From positions 1 through 64,000 of the forward strand of contig NZ_VDUZ01000008.1 in assembly GCF_008039615.1 (NCBI RefSeq): a stretch of DNA of 64,000 nt. Direction: 5' to 3'. This DNA is from Vineibacter terrae. GTDB lineage: Bacteria > Pseudomonadota > Alphaproteobacteria > Reyranellales > Reyranellaceae. The position numbers and the translations under genes are program-made. This document shows positions 54,482 through 63,434 of this stretch, in pieces. Positions within the stretch are counted from its first letter, which is position 1, and each line of letters begins with the position of its first letter. The notes beneath the pieces are model-generated. The model saw only the letters and a program-made list of their open reading frames with translations, was not told the DNA's origin and did no database searches.

Positions 54482-55480
54482 ATGAACAAGACGATGGGCG
54501 CATTCCTGCTGGCGCTGTCAGCCTGGACCCTGCCGGCGCGCGCCGAGACCGAGACGGCGTCGCTCGCGATCCCGGTCCTGTCGCTGACCTTCAGCCCCAA
54601 CTACATCGCCGCCGACAAGGGCTTCTGGCGCGACCAGGGACTGGAGGTGAAGTTCGCGTCCATCCCCGGCGTCGGCGCCACCAACGCCGTGCTGGCCGGC
54701 AGCGTCGACTTCACCAACACGGCGGCGTCGGCCTTCCTGCGCGCCGTGGCGCGCGGCCAGAAGCTGGTGGCGATCGGCAATACGCTGGAGCGCGTGCAGA
54801 TCGAGCTGGTGATGAGCAAGGCGTTCCTGCAGGCGCGCAACTTCAATCCCGACGGTCCCGTCGAGGAGCGGGCCAAGGCGCTCAAGGGCGCCAAGATCGC
54901 CGTCGATGCGCCCAACTCCATCGTGCACGGCTATATCCGCTACGCGGCGAAGAAGGCGGGCCTCGATCCCGAGCGCGATATCACCGTCTCGCCCATGGCG
55001 CCGCCGGCCATGATCGCGGCCATGCGCAGCGGCCAGGTCGACGGGCTGGCCATGTCGCGGCCCTGGCCTTCGATGATGCGTCAGGAAGGCGTCGGCCTCA
55101 CGGTGCTGAGCAGCCCGCAGGGCGATTTCGCGGAGCTGCATCCCTTCAACTACAACCTCATCGTGACGCGGCCGGGCTTCTGCGAGGCCAAGCCGTCGGT
55201 CTGCCGCAAGCTGATGGCAGGCTTCAACCAGGCCCTGGCGTTCATGCACGACAACGTGCCCGAGACGCTCGCCATCCTCGGCAAGCGCTTCGACAAGACG
55301 GACCCGGCCATGGTGAAGGATGCCTTCGACGGCGTGCTGGCCGGCACGCCGCGGACGGCGACGGTGAAGGAGATCGGCTTCACGCACGCGCAGAACTACA
55401 TGGCTTATGCCGCAATCATGCAGCCGGAGGAGATGCTCAAGAGCTTCGCCGGCATCTACAGCAACGACTACCTCAAATAG
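54482..55480 (+). CDS. ABC transporter substrate-binding protein (SsuA/NMT1-like)
   Basis: The 332-residue precursor has a Sec signal peptide ending PARAE (about 21). The mature protein is a periplasmic type II binding protein: LSLTFSPNYIAADKGFWRDQ, GLEVKF, ALKGAKIAVDAPNSIVHGYI and AAMRSGQVDGLAMSRPWPS. This fold binds sulfonates, taurine, thiamine precursors or aromatic acids. GAGGGGGAGACCG precedes ATG 54482. It directly follows the monooxygenase and precedes permease and ATPase genes, so it probably captures the compound that the enzymes degrade. Confidence 0.9.
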   Translation: MNKTMGAFLLALSAWTLPARAETETASLAIPVLSLTFSPNYIAADKGFWRDQGLEVKFASIPGVGATNAVLAGSVDFTNTAASAFLRAVARGQKLVAIGNTLERVQIELVMSKAFLQARNFNPDGPVEERAKALKGAKIAVDAPNSIVHGYIRYAAKKAGLDPERDITVSPMAPPAMIAAMRSGQVDGLAMSRPWPSMMRQEGVGLTVLSSPQGDFAELHPFNYNLIVTRPGFCEAKPSVCRKLMAGFNQALAFMHDNVPETLAILGKRFDKTDPAMVKDAFDGVLAGTPRTATVKEIGFTHAQNYMAYAAIMQPEEMLKSFAGIYSNDYLK

Positions 55481-55484
55481 CGCG

Positions 55485-56258
55485 ATGCGGATCGTGGTCT
55501 ATCGCGCCGTCATCCTGGCGCTGATCCTGGCGTGCTGGCAGGGGGCGAGCCTGGTGTTCGGCGCGCACTGGATCCCGGCGCCGGCCGCCGTGATGCGCGC
55601 CTTCTGGCTGCAGGCCGCAAGCGGCGAGCTGTGGTATCATGCGCGCTACACGCTGGCGGCCGCGGTCATCGGCTTCCTGATCGGCGGCCTGCCCGGGGCG
55701 CTGCTGCCGTTCCTGATCCGACGGCTGGCGACGCTGCGCGCCATCCTCGATCCCTACCTGATCGCGGGCTACGGCGCGCCCAAGGTCGCGCTGACGCCCC
55801 TGTTCATCCTGTGGTTCGGAATCGGGCTGGAGTCGAAGGTGGCGCTGGTCGCCAGCGTCGTCTTCTTCCTGGTCTTCTTCATCACCCTGGCGGGGCTCGA
55901 CAGCGTCGACCAGAAGCTGATCGCGGCGGCGCGGGTGTTCGGCGCCGGCCCCGGCCTGATCGCGCGCGAGATCGTCTGGCCCAGCGCCATCCCCTACGTG
56001 CTCACCGGGCTGCGCGTGGCGGCGCCATACGCCATCGGCACGGCCGTGGTGGGCGAGCTGATCTCGTCCAACCGCGGGCTGGGCTACAGCATCCAGGCCG
56101 CCGCCACCAACTTCGAGCCCGCCAAGCTGTTCGTCGGCGTGGTGGCGCTGGCCCTGATCGTGCTCGTGCTCAATGCCGTGCTCGATCTGCTCGAGAAACG
56201 CCTGCTGTCATGGCGGCCTACGGGAGGCATCGCTGAGCGTGCTCAAACCAGCTTCTGA
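55485..56258 (+). CDS. ABC transporter permease (SsuC-like), first of two
   Basis: The 257-residue membrane protein has about six helices and the inner-membrane coupling motif typical of SsuC/TauC permeases: ARVFGAGPGLIAREIVWPSA then IPYVLTGLRVAAPYAIGTAV. GYGAPKVALTPLFILWFGIG is also characteristic. It starts 4 bp after the binding-protein gene. A second, distinct permease gene follows the ATPase gene, so the transporter channel may be a heterodimer. Confidence 0.9.
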   Translation: MRIVVYRAVILALILACWQGASLVFGAHWIPAPAAVMRAFWLQAASGELWYHARYTLAAAVIGFLIGGLPGALLPFLIRRLATLRAILDPYLIAGYGAPKVALTPLFILWFGIGLESKVALVASVVFFLVFFITLAGLDSVDQKLIAAARVFGAGPGLIAREIVWPSAIPYVLTGLRVAAPYAIGTAVVGELISSNRGLGYSIQAAATNFEPAKLFVGVVALALIVLVLNAVLDLLEKRLLSWRPTGGIAERAQTSF

Positions 56259-57093
56259 CATGACGCCCGGCAAGGGCGGGCCCGTGCTGGAGGTTCGCGA
56301 CCTGGCGCGATGCTTCGGCGGGCGCGACGGCCGCGACGATGCCCTGGCGGTGATCGAGGGATTGTCGCTGGCCGTGGCCGAAGGCGAGTTCGTGACCGTG
56401 GCCGGGCCGTCCGGATCCGGCAAATCGACACTGCTCAACATGATCGCGCAGATCGACCGTCCGAGCGAAGGAACGATCCATCTGCGCGGCGAGACCATCC
56501 TGGCGCCGGGCAAGGCCGACCTGAACCCGGGTTGGAACTGCCAGATCGGGTATGTGACGCAGGAGGACAACCTGCTGCCCTGGCGCCGGCTGCTGGACAA
56601 CATCCTGCTGCCGCTGCGGGCGCAGCGCCGCCTCGACGCGGACGCGCGCACCCGCGTCGCGGCGCTGATCGAGACCGCAGGCCTCACCGGCTTCGAACGC
56701 TACTACCCGCACGAGCTCTCCGGCGGCATGCGCAAGCGCGCCTCGCTGGTGCGGACCCTGGCCTATGATCCGCCGGTCATCCTGATGGACGAGCCGTTCG
56801 GCGCGCTCGATGCCCAGACCCGCACCGAGCTGCATGCCGACCTGCTGCGGCTGTGGAGCCTGAAGCGCAAGACCATCGTGTTCGTCACGCATGACATCAC
56901 CGAGGCGATCGCGCTGGGCGATCGCGTCCTGGTCCTGTCGCGCGCCCCGGCGCGCGTGGTCGACGAATATCGCGTCGACCTGCCGCGGCCACGCGACGTC
57001 GATCACCTGATCGCCGAGCCGGCCTTCGCGCGGCTGTACGAGAGCATCCGCCAGTCGCTGGCGCGCCAGGCGCCCAAGGCGCGGCGCGCATGA
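56239..57093 (+). CDS. ABC transporter ATP-binding protein (SsuB-like)
   Basis: The 284-residue protein has Walker A GPSGSGKST (about 55-63), the Q loop in GYVTQEDNLLPWR, the signature motif YPHELSGGMRKRASLVRTLA, Walker B VILMDEPFGALDAQT and the H loop VFVTHDITEA. It powers uptake through the two flanking permeases. The GTG at 56239 overlaps the upstream permease by 20 bp; the ATG at 56260 is the alternative but has no ribosome binding site. Its stop overlaps the next permease gene start (ATGA). Confidence 0.92.
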   Translation: MLKPASDMTPGKGGPVLEVRDLARCFGGRDGRDDALAVIEGLSLAVAEGEFVTVAGPSGSGKSTLLNMIAQIDRPSEGTIHLRGETILAPGKADLNPGWNCQIGYVTQEDNLLPWRRLLDNILLPLRAQRRLDADARTRVAALIETAGLTGFERYYPHELSGGMRKRASLVRTLAYDPPVILMDEPFGALDAQTRTELHADLLRLWSLKRKTIVFVTHDITEAIALGDRVLVLSRAPARVVDEYRVDLPRPRDVDHLIAEPAFARLYESIRQSLARQAPKARRA

Positions 57094-57857
57094 GCCGCCC
57101 GGGCGTCGTCATCGCCGGGCGGCTGCTGCTGGGCCTCGGTCTGGTGCTGCTGTGGACGCTGCTGCATCGCGTCCTTGGCGACCACACCATCGCCGGGCTC
57201 GGCGATATCGCGGTGCGATTGTGGGAGATCGCGCAGAACGGCGTCCTGCTCCGTGACATCGGCGTCACGATGCTCGAGGCCGGCGCCGGCCTTGCCGTCG
57301 GCGGCCTGGCGGGCTTCGCGTTGCCATTCCTGATCACCCGCGTGCCCGGGTTCGAGGCGGCGCTGCGGCCCTTCATCGCCGCCGCGATGGGTGTGCCCAA
57401 GCTGGCGCTGGCGCCGCTGCTGATCCTGTGGTTCGGCATCGGCTTGCTGTCCAAGGTCGTGTTCGTGGCGCTGGTGGTGTTCTTCCTGCTGTTCTTCAGC
57501 ACGCTCGCCGGTATCCGCGGCGCCGACCCGCGGCTGATCGCGGTGGCGCGCGTGCTGGGCCTGCGCGAGCTCATGCTGCTGCGCGAGGTGATGCTGCCGT
57601 CGACCCTGCCGTTCGTGTTCGCCAGCCTGAAGGTGGCGCTGCCGCGCGCCATCAGCGCCGCCGTGGTGGGCGAGTTCATCGCCGCCGACACCGGCCTGGG
57701 GTCCTACATCCAGAACGCCATGTCGCAGGCCGACACGGTGGGAGTCTTCACCGGCGTCATCGTCGTGACCGTCCTGGTCGTGGTCGTGAACGCAGTGCTC
57801 GACCATACGCAGAAGCGCGCGATGGGCTGGCGCCATTCCGCCATAGGCGGATTTTGA
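57090..57857 (+). CDS. ABC transporter permease (SsuC-like), second of two
   Basis: The 255-residue permease has about six helices, MGVPKLALAPLLILWFGIGL, and the coupling-helix region ARVLGLRELMLLREVMLPST then LPFVFASLKVALPRAISAAV. It is clearly related to, but diverged from, the permease gene before the ATPase gene. The ATGA overlap indicates tight coupling with the ATPase. One binding protein, one ATPase and two permeases would make a complete importer. Confidence 0.9.
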   Translation: MSRPGVVIAGRLLLGLGLVLLWTLLHRVLGDHTIAGLGDIAVRLWEIAQNGVLLRDIGVTMLEAGAGLAVGGLAGFALPFLITRVPGFEAALRPFIAAAMGVPKLALAPLLILWFGIGLLSKVVFVALVVFFLLFFSTLAGIRGADPRLIAVARVLGLRELMLLREVMLPSTLPFVFASLKVALPRAISAAVVGEFIAADTGLGSYIQNAMSQADTVGVFTGVIVVTVLVVVVNAVLDHTQKRAMGWRHSAIGGF

Positions 57858-57871
57858 AAGGAACCGACACC

Positions 57872-58306
57872 GTGAGCGATCCCGATCAGGCGATCATCCT
57901 GCAATGCCAGCGGCTGGCGATCGACTTTGCCCGCTATGTCGATCAGCGCAATATCGAGGCGGCGGTCGGCCTGTTCACCGAGGATGCCGTGTTCGAGCGC
58001 AAAGGCGAGGTGCTGCAGGGCAGGGACGCGATCCGCGCGGCGCAGCTGCGGCGGCCCGCGACCCTGGTCACGCGCCACCTGTGCGCCAATATCGCCGTCG
58101 ATGTCATCGACGCGGATCACGCCACGGGCAGCGTGTCCTTCATTCTGTTCCGCCACGATCATGCCGAGGCCGGCACGGACGCGGCCAGGCCGGCACCGCT
58201 GGGCCTGCCGGAGACGGTGGGCGAATACGTCGACACCTATTGTCGCACGCCCGGCGGCTGGCGCATCGCCAGGCGCGTGGCCAGGGCGGCCTTCCGCCGC
58301 GCATAA
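57872..58306 (+). CDS. SnoaL/NTF2-like protein (hydroxylating dioxygenase beta-like fold)
   Basis: The 144-residue protein has the cone-shaped NTF2/SnoaL pattern: LAIDFARYVDQRNIEAAVGL then FTEDAVFERKGEVLQGRDAI, TRHLCANIAVDVID, and a C-terminal YCRTPGGWRIARRVAR strand pair. Such small proteins include isomerases, polyketide cyclases and subunits of ring-hydroxylating enzymes. No catalytic residue set can be fixed. GTG 57872 follows AAAGGAACC. It is the last gene of the catabolic operon before a strong hairpin. Confidence 0.8.
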   Translation: MSDPDQAIILQCQRLAIDFARYVDQRNIEAAVGLFTEDAVFERKGEVLQGRDAIRAAQLRRPATLVTRHLCANIAVDVIDADHATGSVSFILFRHDHAEAGTDAARPAPLGLPETVGEYVDTYCRTPGGWRIARRVARAAFRRA

Positions 58307-58317
58307 CGCCGGCCTGA

Positions 58318-58343
58318 GCGCAGCACCGCCGTCGGTGCTGCGC
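58318..58343 (+). terminator. terminator-like hairpin ending the catabolic operon
   Basis: GCGCAGCACCG / CGGTGCTGCGC is a perfect 11-bp stem with loop CCGT, 12 bp after the SnoaL-like gene stop. No T-run follows, so termination may be partial or Rho-assisted. Confidence 0.5.
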
Positions 58344-58489
58344 ACCTGGCCGCCGTCATCTGCCTTTCGCATGTCGATGCGCGCCGGCGCAGGCCGCGCC
58401 ATCGCGATTGCCCCGGACATCGTTGCTGTACTAACGTTCATTCACAAGAATGACAGATGTGCAGTTGGGGCTTGTTCGGGAGGACGTGG

Positions 58490-59746
58490 ATGACGGGCAG
58501 CAACAGGCGCTATCCCTTCGGCATTCGCAGCGACGGCAGCATCGACCGGCGTGCGTTCCTGCAGGCCGCCGGCCGGCTGGGCGTGGGCGCGCTGGGCGCC
58601 TCGAGCCTCGGCCTGGCGGCCGGCGTGGCGCGGGCCGATGTCGAGCCGTTCAAGATCGGCTGGGTGCGGCCGACGACGGGCCGCCTCGCCTCGTCCTTCT
58701 CCGTCCTCTATATCGGCGGCCTGATCGCGATCGACGAGATCAACAAGGCGGGCGGCATCCTGGGACGCCCGATCGTGCGCCAGGAGGAGGACGACGAGGC
58801 CTCGCCCGCCAAGGAGCCGGCGGTCATCAAGAAGCTGCAGGAGGCCGGCCTGACCTATATCGCCGGTCCGACCGGCAGCTCGCAGGCCCTGTCGTCGCTG
58901 GCGACCACGACACCAGCGAAGATCATCTCAGCGACCTATGCCAACGGCGCCGAGATGGGCGACGGCAAGAAGTACCCCTACCACTACCAGTGCACCTTCA
59001 ATACCGACCAGCAGGGCGAGGTCGCGGCGCGCTACCTGGTCGACACGATCAAGGCCAAGAAGATCGGCATCCTGCAGGAGAACACCGCGTTCGGCGAGCA
59101 GGCCACGGCAGCGTCGCGGGCGACGTTGAAGAAGGCCGGGGTCGAGCCGGTCCGGATCGAGGTCTATCCCCTCAACGCGCCCGACCTGAACACCTATGTC
59201 GGCAACTTGCGCAAGGCCGGCTGCGACGGGCTGATCGCGTGGATCGCCAATATCCCCAACGCGGCCATGGCCTTCAACGCCATGAATGCCCAGAAATGGT
59301 TCCCGGCGATCACCGGCCATAACGGGCTGTTCCTCGATGCGTTGTTCGACCTGGTGCCCGACGAGGCGCTGAAGAACGTCTATGGCACGATGTACCGCAG
59401 CCTGATGTGGAGCGACGGCGAGAGTCCAGGGCCGCGCCAGGTCGAGTTCGCGAAGAAGGTCGTGGCGTATCCCGAGGCGAAGGGCTCGGGCACCACGGTC
59501 GCGAACAGCCCCTACTATGATTTCCTGCACATCCTGAAGATGGTGATCGAGGGCGAGAAGACCTTCGACACCGACAAGGTGAAACGCGCGCTGGACAATG
59601 TGCGCGGCTACAAGGGCCTGCTGGGCACGGTCAACTTCACGCCCGAGAACCACACCGCGATCGCCATCGAGGATGTCGCGCTGGCGTCGGTCGCCTCGGG
59701 CAAGGATCCGAAATCGCTGGGCGTCTTCCGCGAGCGCGCCAAGTAG
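58490..59746 (+). CDS. branched-chain-amino-acid-type ABC transporter substrate-binding protein
   Basis: The 418-residue precursor has a Tat-type signal, DRRAFLQAAGRLGVGALG (about 20-37), cleaved near ARA. The mature part is a type I periplasmic binding protein with FKIGWVRPTTGRLASSFSVL, AIDEINKAGGILGRPI and KKIGILQENTAFGEQATAAS. The family binds amino acids, amides, urea or aromatic acids, so the substrate here is probably not leucine. GGGAGGACGTGG precedes ATG 58490. It begins a second transport unit directly after the catabolic operon. Confidence 0.9.
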   Translation: MTGSNRRYPFGIRSDGSIDRRAFLQAAGRLGVGALGASSLGLAAGVARADVEPFKIGWVRPTTGRLASSFSVLYIGGLIAIDEINKAGGILGRPIVRQEEDDEASPAKEPAVIKKLQEAGLTYIAGPTGSSQALSSLATTTPAKIISATYANGAEMGDGKKYPYHYQCTFNTDQQGEVAARYLVDTIKAKKIGILQENTAFGEQATAASRATLKKAGVEPVRIEVYPLNAPDLNTYVGNLRKAGCDGLIAWIANIPNAAMAFNAMNAQKWFPAITGHNGLFLDALFDLVPDEALKNVYGTMYRSLMWSDGESPGPRQVEFAKKVVAYPEAKGSGTTVANSPYYDFLHILKMVIEGEKTFDTDKVKRALDNVRGYKGLLGTVNFTPENHTAIAIEDVALASVASGKDPKSLGVFRERAK

Positions 59747-59759
59747 GCCGCAAGCGTGG

Positions 59760-59870
59760 CTGGGAGCGCGCCACTCCGGTGGCGCGCCGGCCCTAAGGGC
59801 CGGTTCCCCCCAGTGGTGCTGAAGATCCGGCGCTGCGCGCCGGTGCGCCACTGGAGTGGCGCGCTCCCAG
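59760..59870. repeat. long inverted repeat, family E (single copy here)
   Basis: CTGGGAGCGCGCCACTCCGG with TGGCGC at one end is matched inversely by GCGCCA and CTGGAGTGGCGCGCTCCCAG at the other. CCGGCCCTAAGGGCCGG forms an inner hairpin. It lies between the binding-protein gene and livH. Confidence 0.85.
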
Positions 59871-59897
59871 CGAGTGGCCACAAGCGAAGGGCCTAAC

Positions 59898-60776
59898 ATG
59901 GACCTGGATCTGATCCCTGCCGGGCTGACCGCGGGCAGCCTCTATGCGCTGGTCGCGATGGGCTTCAACATCCTCTATCGCCCCACCAACGTCTTCAACT
60001 TCGCGCAGGGCGACCTCGTGATGCTGGGGGCGATGGTCGGCGCCTCGGTGATGGCGCTCGCTGGCCTGCCGTGGCTCGCCGGCGCCGCGGCGGCGATGCT
60101 GTGCGTGGCCGTCCTGGCGCTGGTCGAGGAGCGCGTGGCGGTGGCGCCGGTGCTGAAGCGCTCGGCGCACGGCCATAGCTGGGTCATCACGACACTGGCG
60201 ATCTCGATGATCATCGGCAACCTCGTGGGCCGCATCTGGGGGCCCGACCCGATCGCCGTGAAGCCGCCGGCGCCGCTCAGCACCGAGACATTCTACCTGC
60301 TGGGCATGGCGGTCAGCAGCTACCAGCTGGCGCTCATCGCGGTGACCTTGCTGCTGGTGTTCGGGGTCGAAGGCTTCTACCGCACGCGCTCGGGCAAGGC
60401 CGTGATGGCGGTGGCCGAGGACCGCGATGCCGCGCTGCTGCGCGGCATCGACCCCGACCGTCTGTCGCGCTGGTCGTTCTTCCTCGGCGGCGCCGTCGCG
60501 GCGCTCACCGGCATCCTGGCGGCGCCGCTGCTCTATGCCTCGACCGGGCTGGGGCCGTCGCTGCTGCTGAAAGGCTTCGCTGCCGCCGCCGTCGGCGGCA
60601 TCGGCAACAACCGCGGCGCGCTGCTGGCCGGCTACATCATCGGCATGGCCGAGGCCGTGGGCGCGGCGGTGCTGTCGCCGGGCTACCAGCTCGCCATGGT
60701 GTTCGCCGTGATGCTGGTGATCCTGCTGATCCGCCCGCACGGCCTGTTCGGCAGCGCCGAAGCCCGCACGGTGTAG
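59898..60776 (+). CDS. livH: branched-chain-type ABC transporter permease LivH
   Basis: The 292-residue membrane protein has about eight helices. Its signature regions are LTAGSLYALVAMGFNILYRP, TNVFNFAQGDLVMLGAM and the C-terminal GGIGNNRGALLAGYIIG. It forms the translocation channel with the permease half of the next gene product. It lies 150 bp downstream of the binding-protein gene, with a family-E palindrome in the gap, and 4 bp before the LivM-LivG fusion. Confidence 0.92.
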   Translation: MDLDLIPAGLTAGSLYALVAMGFNILYRPTNVFNFAQGDLVMLGAMVGASVMALAGLPWLAGAAAAMLCVAVLALVEERVAVAPVLKRSAHGHSWVITTLAISMIIGNLVGRIWGPDPIAVKPPAPLSTETFYLLGMAVSSYQLALIAVTLLLVFGVEGFYRTRSGKAVMAVAEDRDAALLRGIDPDRLSRWSFFLGGAVAALTGILAAPLLYASTGLGPSLLLKGFAAAAVGGIGNNRGALLAGYIIGMAEAVGAAVLSPGYQLAMVFAVMLVILLIRPHGLFGSAEARTV

Positions 60777-60780
60777 CACG

Positions 60781-62598
60781 ATGCGTGACACTGTCCGCCG
60801 CCTCGTCGACTCGCCGGCCAACGGTTGGCGCCTGCTGCTGGCGCTCGCCGCCATCCTGTACGTCGCGCCGCTGCTGGTCGGTACGGAATACCGGCTCTTC
60901 GTCGCCACCCAGATGGGCGTCTATGTGATGGTGGCGATCGGGCTGAACCTGCTCAACGGCTATGGCGGCCAGGTGTCGCTGGGGCACGGGGCGCTGGTCG
61001 GCATCGGCGCCTACGCCGCGGCGCTGGCGATGGTCGACGCCCAGTGGTCGTTCTGGCCGGCGGCGGCGCTGGCGATGGCCGCTGCCGCCGTGGTCGGGGC
61101 GATGATGGCGCTGCCGGCCTTGCGGCTCTCGACCTGGTATTTCGCCCTGGTCACGCTCGGCTTCGCCCAGGTGATGGAAGGGCTGATGACCGAGTGGCGG
61201 GAGCTGACGCACGGCTTCGCCGGCGTCGTGGGCATCCCCCAGCCGGCGCTGCTGGGCTACGCCCTGCCGTCGACGGGCCTGTACTGGCTGGTGCTGACGC
61301 TCGACCTGCTGGCCGTCGCCGCCGTCGCCAGCCTGCTGCGCTCGCGCTTCGGGCGGGCGCTGATCGCGGTGCGCGACAATCCTGTCGCCGCGACCGCCAG
61401 CGGCGTGTCGATGGTCTGGATCAAGATGTTCGCGTTCGTGGTCAGCGCCGCCATCGCCGGCCTGGCCGGGGCGCTGTTCGCGGTCCAGAAGACGGTGATC
61501 ACGCCGGAGGACTTCACCGCCGAGTTCTCGATCTTCTTCCTCCTGGTGGTGGTGCTGGGCGGGGCCGGCCGGCTCTGGGGGCCGGTGGTGGGCGCCCTGG
61601 TGTTCTTCCTCGTGCCGGAGCTGCTGGCGGCGCTGCAGAGCTGGCGTCTGCTGATCTACGGCGCGGCCCTGCTGGTGCTGATGCTCTATGCGCCGCACGG
61701 CCTGGTCGGCGCCGTCGAGGCGGGCTGGAAGCGGCTGCGTGCCCGGCTGGGCCTGTCCAACATCGCGCCGCTGCCGGTGACGGGCGCCCAGCAGGACGGC
61801 GGCATCCGTCCGATCGACGGCGTGGCGCTGTCGGTGCGCGGCGTCGAGAAGCGCTTCGGCGGCGTCGCGGCGTTGGCCGGTGTCAGCCTCGAGGTCGCGC
61901 CCGGCACCAGCCACGCCATCGTCGGCCCCAACGGCTCGGGCAAGACGACCCTGCTCAACATGATCTCGGGATTCTATCCGGTCGATGCCGGCGCCATCGC
62001 GGTCGGCGGCCGCTCCGTCATCGGCCTGGCGCCGCATCGCATCGCCCATCGCGGCGTGGGCCGCACCTTCCAGACGCCGCGCATGATGCCCGACCTGACG
62101 GTGCTGGATAACATCCTGCTGGGCGCCTTCATGGCCGAGACCCAGGGCGCGCTCGCCGCCACGCTGCGCCTGCCGGCAGCGCGGCGCGAGCAGGCGCAGT
62201 CGCTGGCCGAGGCCATGCGCTATCTCGACTTCGTGGGCCTGCGCGAGCGCGCGATGGAGCCGGCCGGCGAGCTGCCGCACGGCCAGCAGCGCCTGGCCGA
62301 GATCGCCCGCGCGCTGGTCGGCCGGCCGCGCCTGCTGCTGCTGGACGAGCCGGCCGCCGGGCTGTCGCTGGACGAGCTCGACCGCCTGGGCGAGCTGATC
62401 TCGGCGATCCGCGGTCTGGGCACCACGGTCGTGATCGTGGAGCATCACCTGGAGCTGGTGGCCAATATCTGCTCGAGCGTCACCGTGCTGGAGCGCGGCG
62501 CCGTGCTGGCGTCGGGCACGCCGGCCGAGGTGTTCTCCAACGAGGCCGTCATCAGCGCCTACATGGGCGCCCATGTGCGCATCGAGGCCGCATCATGA
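60781..62598 (+). CDS. livM-livG: fused LivM permease and LivG ATPase
   Basis: In this 605-residue protein, residues 1 to about 320 form a LivM-type permease with about nine helices: GLNLLNGYGGQVSLGHGALV and LGGAGRLWGPVVGALVFFL. After a linker, residues ~345-605 form a LivG-type ATPase. It has Walker A IVGPNGSGKTTLLNMISGF (~380), GRTFQTPRM, the signature ELPHGQQRLAEIARAL and Walker B LLLLDEPAAGLS. The two functions are usually separate genes, but such fusions are known. The stop overlaps livF (ATGA), so transporter assembly is tightly coupled. Confidence 0.93.
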   Translation: MRDTVRRLVDSPANGWRLLLALAAILYVAPLLVGTEYRLFVATQMGVYVMVAIGLNLLNGYGGQVSLGHGALVGIGAYAAALAMVDAQWSFWPAAALAMAAAAVVGAMMALPALRLSTWYFALVTLGFAQVMEGLMTEWRELTHGFAGVVGIPQPALLGYALPSTGLYWLVLTLDLLAVAAVASLLRSRFGRALIAVRDNPVAATASGVSMVWIKMFAFVVSAAIAGLAGALFAVQKTVITPEDFTAEFSIFFLLVVVLGGAGRLWGPVVGALVFFLVPELLAALQSWRLLIYGAALLVLMLYAPHGLVGAVEAGWKRLRARLGLSNIAPLPVTGAQQDGGIRPIDGVALSVRGVEKRFGGVAALAGVSLEVAPGTSHAIVGPNGSGKTTLLNMISGFYPVDAGAIAVGGRSVIGLAPHRIAHRGVGRTFQTPRMMPDLTVLDNILLGAFMAETQGALAATLRLPAARREQAQSLAEAMRYLDFVGLRERAMEPAGELPHGQQRLAEIARALVGRPRLLLLDEPAAGLSLDELDRLGELISAIRGLGTTVVIVEHHLELVANICSSVTVLERGAVLASGTPAEVFSNEAVISAYMGAHVRIEAAS

Positions 62599-63341
62599 CC
62601 GCCCAGCCGTTGCTGCAGATCACCGGCCTCGATGTCGGCTACGGCCATGTCGGCGTGCTGCGCGACGTCGCGCTGGCCGTGGCGCCCGGCAGCATCGTGG
62701 CCCTGGTCGGCAGCAACGGCGCCGGCAAGAGCACGCTGCTGCGCGCCATCTCGGGACTGCTGCGGCCGAGCGCCGGGCGCATCGTGTTCGAGGCCGGCGA
62801 CATCGCCGGCTGGCGGCCGCACCGCATTGTCGATCTCGGCATCATGCAGGTGGCCGAGGGGCGGCGCCTGTTCCGCCGTCAGAGCGTGCACGACAATCTC
62901 GAGCTGGGGCTGGTCGGCGCGCGCCTGGACCGGGCAGCGGAAGCCGAGCGCTACAGCGCCGTCTACGATCTCTTCCCGGCGCTGCGCGAGCGTCCCGACG
63001 TGCGTGCCGGCGTGCTCTCGGGCGGCCAGCAGCAGATGCTGGCGATCGCGCAGGCGCTGATGCGGCGCCCCAGGCTGCTGATGCTCGACGAGCCGTCGCT
63101 GGGCCTGGCGCCGGTGATCGTCGACCAGCTCATCGACGTGATCCTGCGGCTGCGCGCCGGCGGCACCACCATCCTGCTGGTGGAGCAGATGGTGGAGCGG
63201 GCGCTGGAGATCGCCGACCACGCCTATGTGCTGCAGAACGGTGTCGTCATCGGCCACGGCACGCCGGCCGATATCCGTGCCGGCGACCTGATCCGACGCG
63301 CCTATCTCGGCGCCGGCAGCGAGCACGCGACGTCGGACTGA
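62595..63341 (+). CDS. livF: branched-chain-type ABC transporter ATPase LivF
   Basis: The 248-residue ATPase has Walker A LVGSNGAGKSTLLRAISGLL (about 36-55), the Q-loop segment QVAEGRRLF, the signature VLSGGQQQMLAIAQAL, Walker B LLMLDEPSLGLAP and the H-loop-like LLVEQMVERALE. It partners the LivG half of the fused protein to drive uptake. The EGRRLF element is typical of LivF. It is the last gene of the unit; a degenerate family-A repeat follows. Confidence 0.94.
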   Translation: MTAQPLLQITGLDVGYGHVGVLRDVALAVAPGSIVALVGSNGAGKSTLLRAISGLLRPSAGRIVFEAGDIAGWRPHRIVDLGIMQVAEGRRLFRRQSVHDNLELGLVGARLDRAAEAERYSAVYDLFPALRERPDVRAGVLSGGQQQMLAIAQALMRRPRLLMLDEPSLGLAPVIVDQLIDVILRLRAGGTTILLVEQMVERALEIADHAYVLQNGVVIGHGTPADIRAGDLIRRAYLGAGSEHATSD

Positions 63342-63358
63342 AGGCCATCCGGCTCACC

Positions 63359-63422
63359 GTCATCCGAGCGCAGTTCCCGTCATCCCGAGCGCCCGTCATC
63401 CCTCGCTGCGCTCGGGATGACG
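63359..63422. repeat. degenerate family A repeat, copy 5
   Basis: The right arm CCCTCGCTGCGCTCGGGATG is intact. The left side contains two partial arms (CGTCATCCGAGCGCAG and CGTCATCCCGAGCG), suggesting slippage or a rearranged copy. It lies between livF and a small convergent gene. Confidence 0.75.
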
Positions 63423-63434
63423 GTAAAGCGGGGC

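Noticed and set aside
60637..62574. 645-codon minus-strand frame opposite the LivM-LivG fusion
   Set aside because: Gln/His/Arg-rich antisense shadow without motifs; the plus strand carries Walker and signature motifs.
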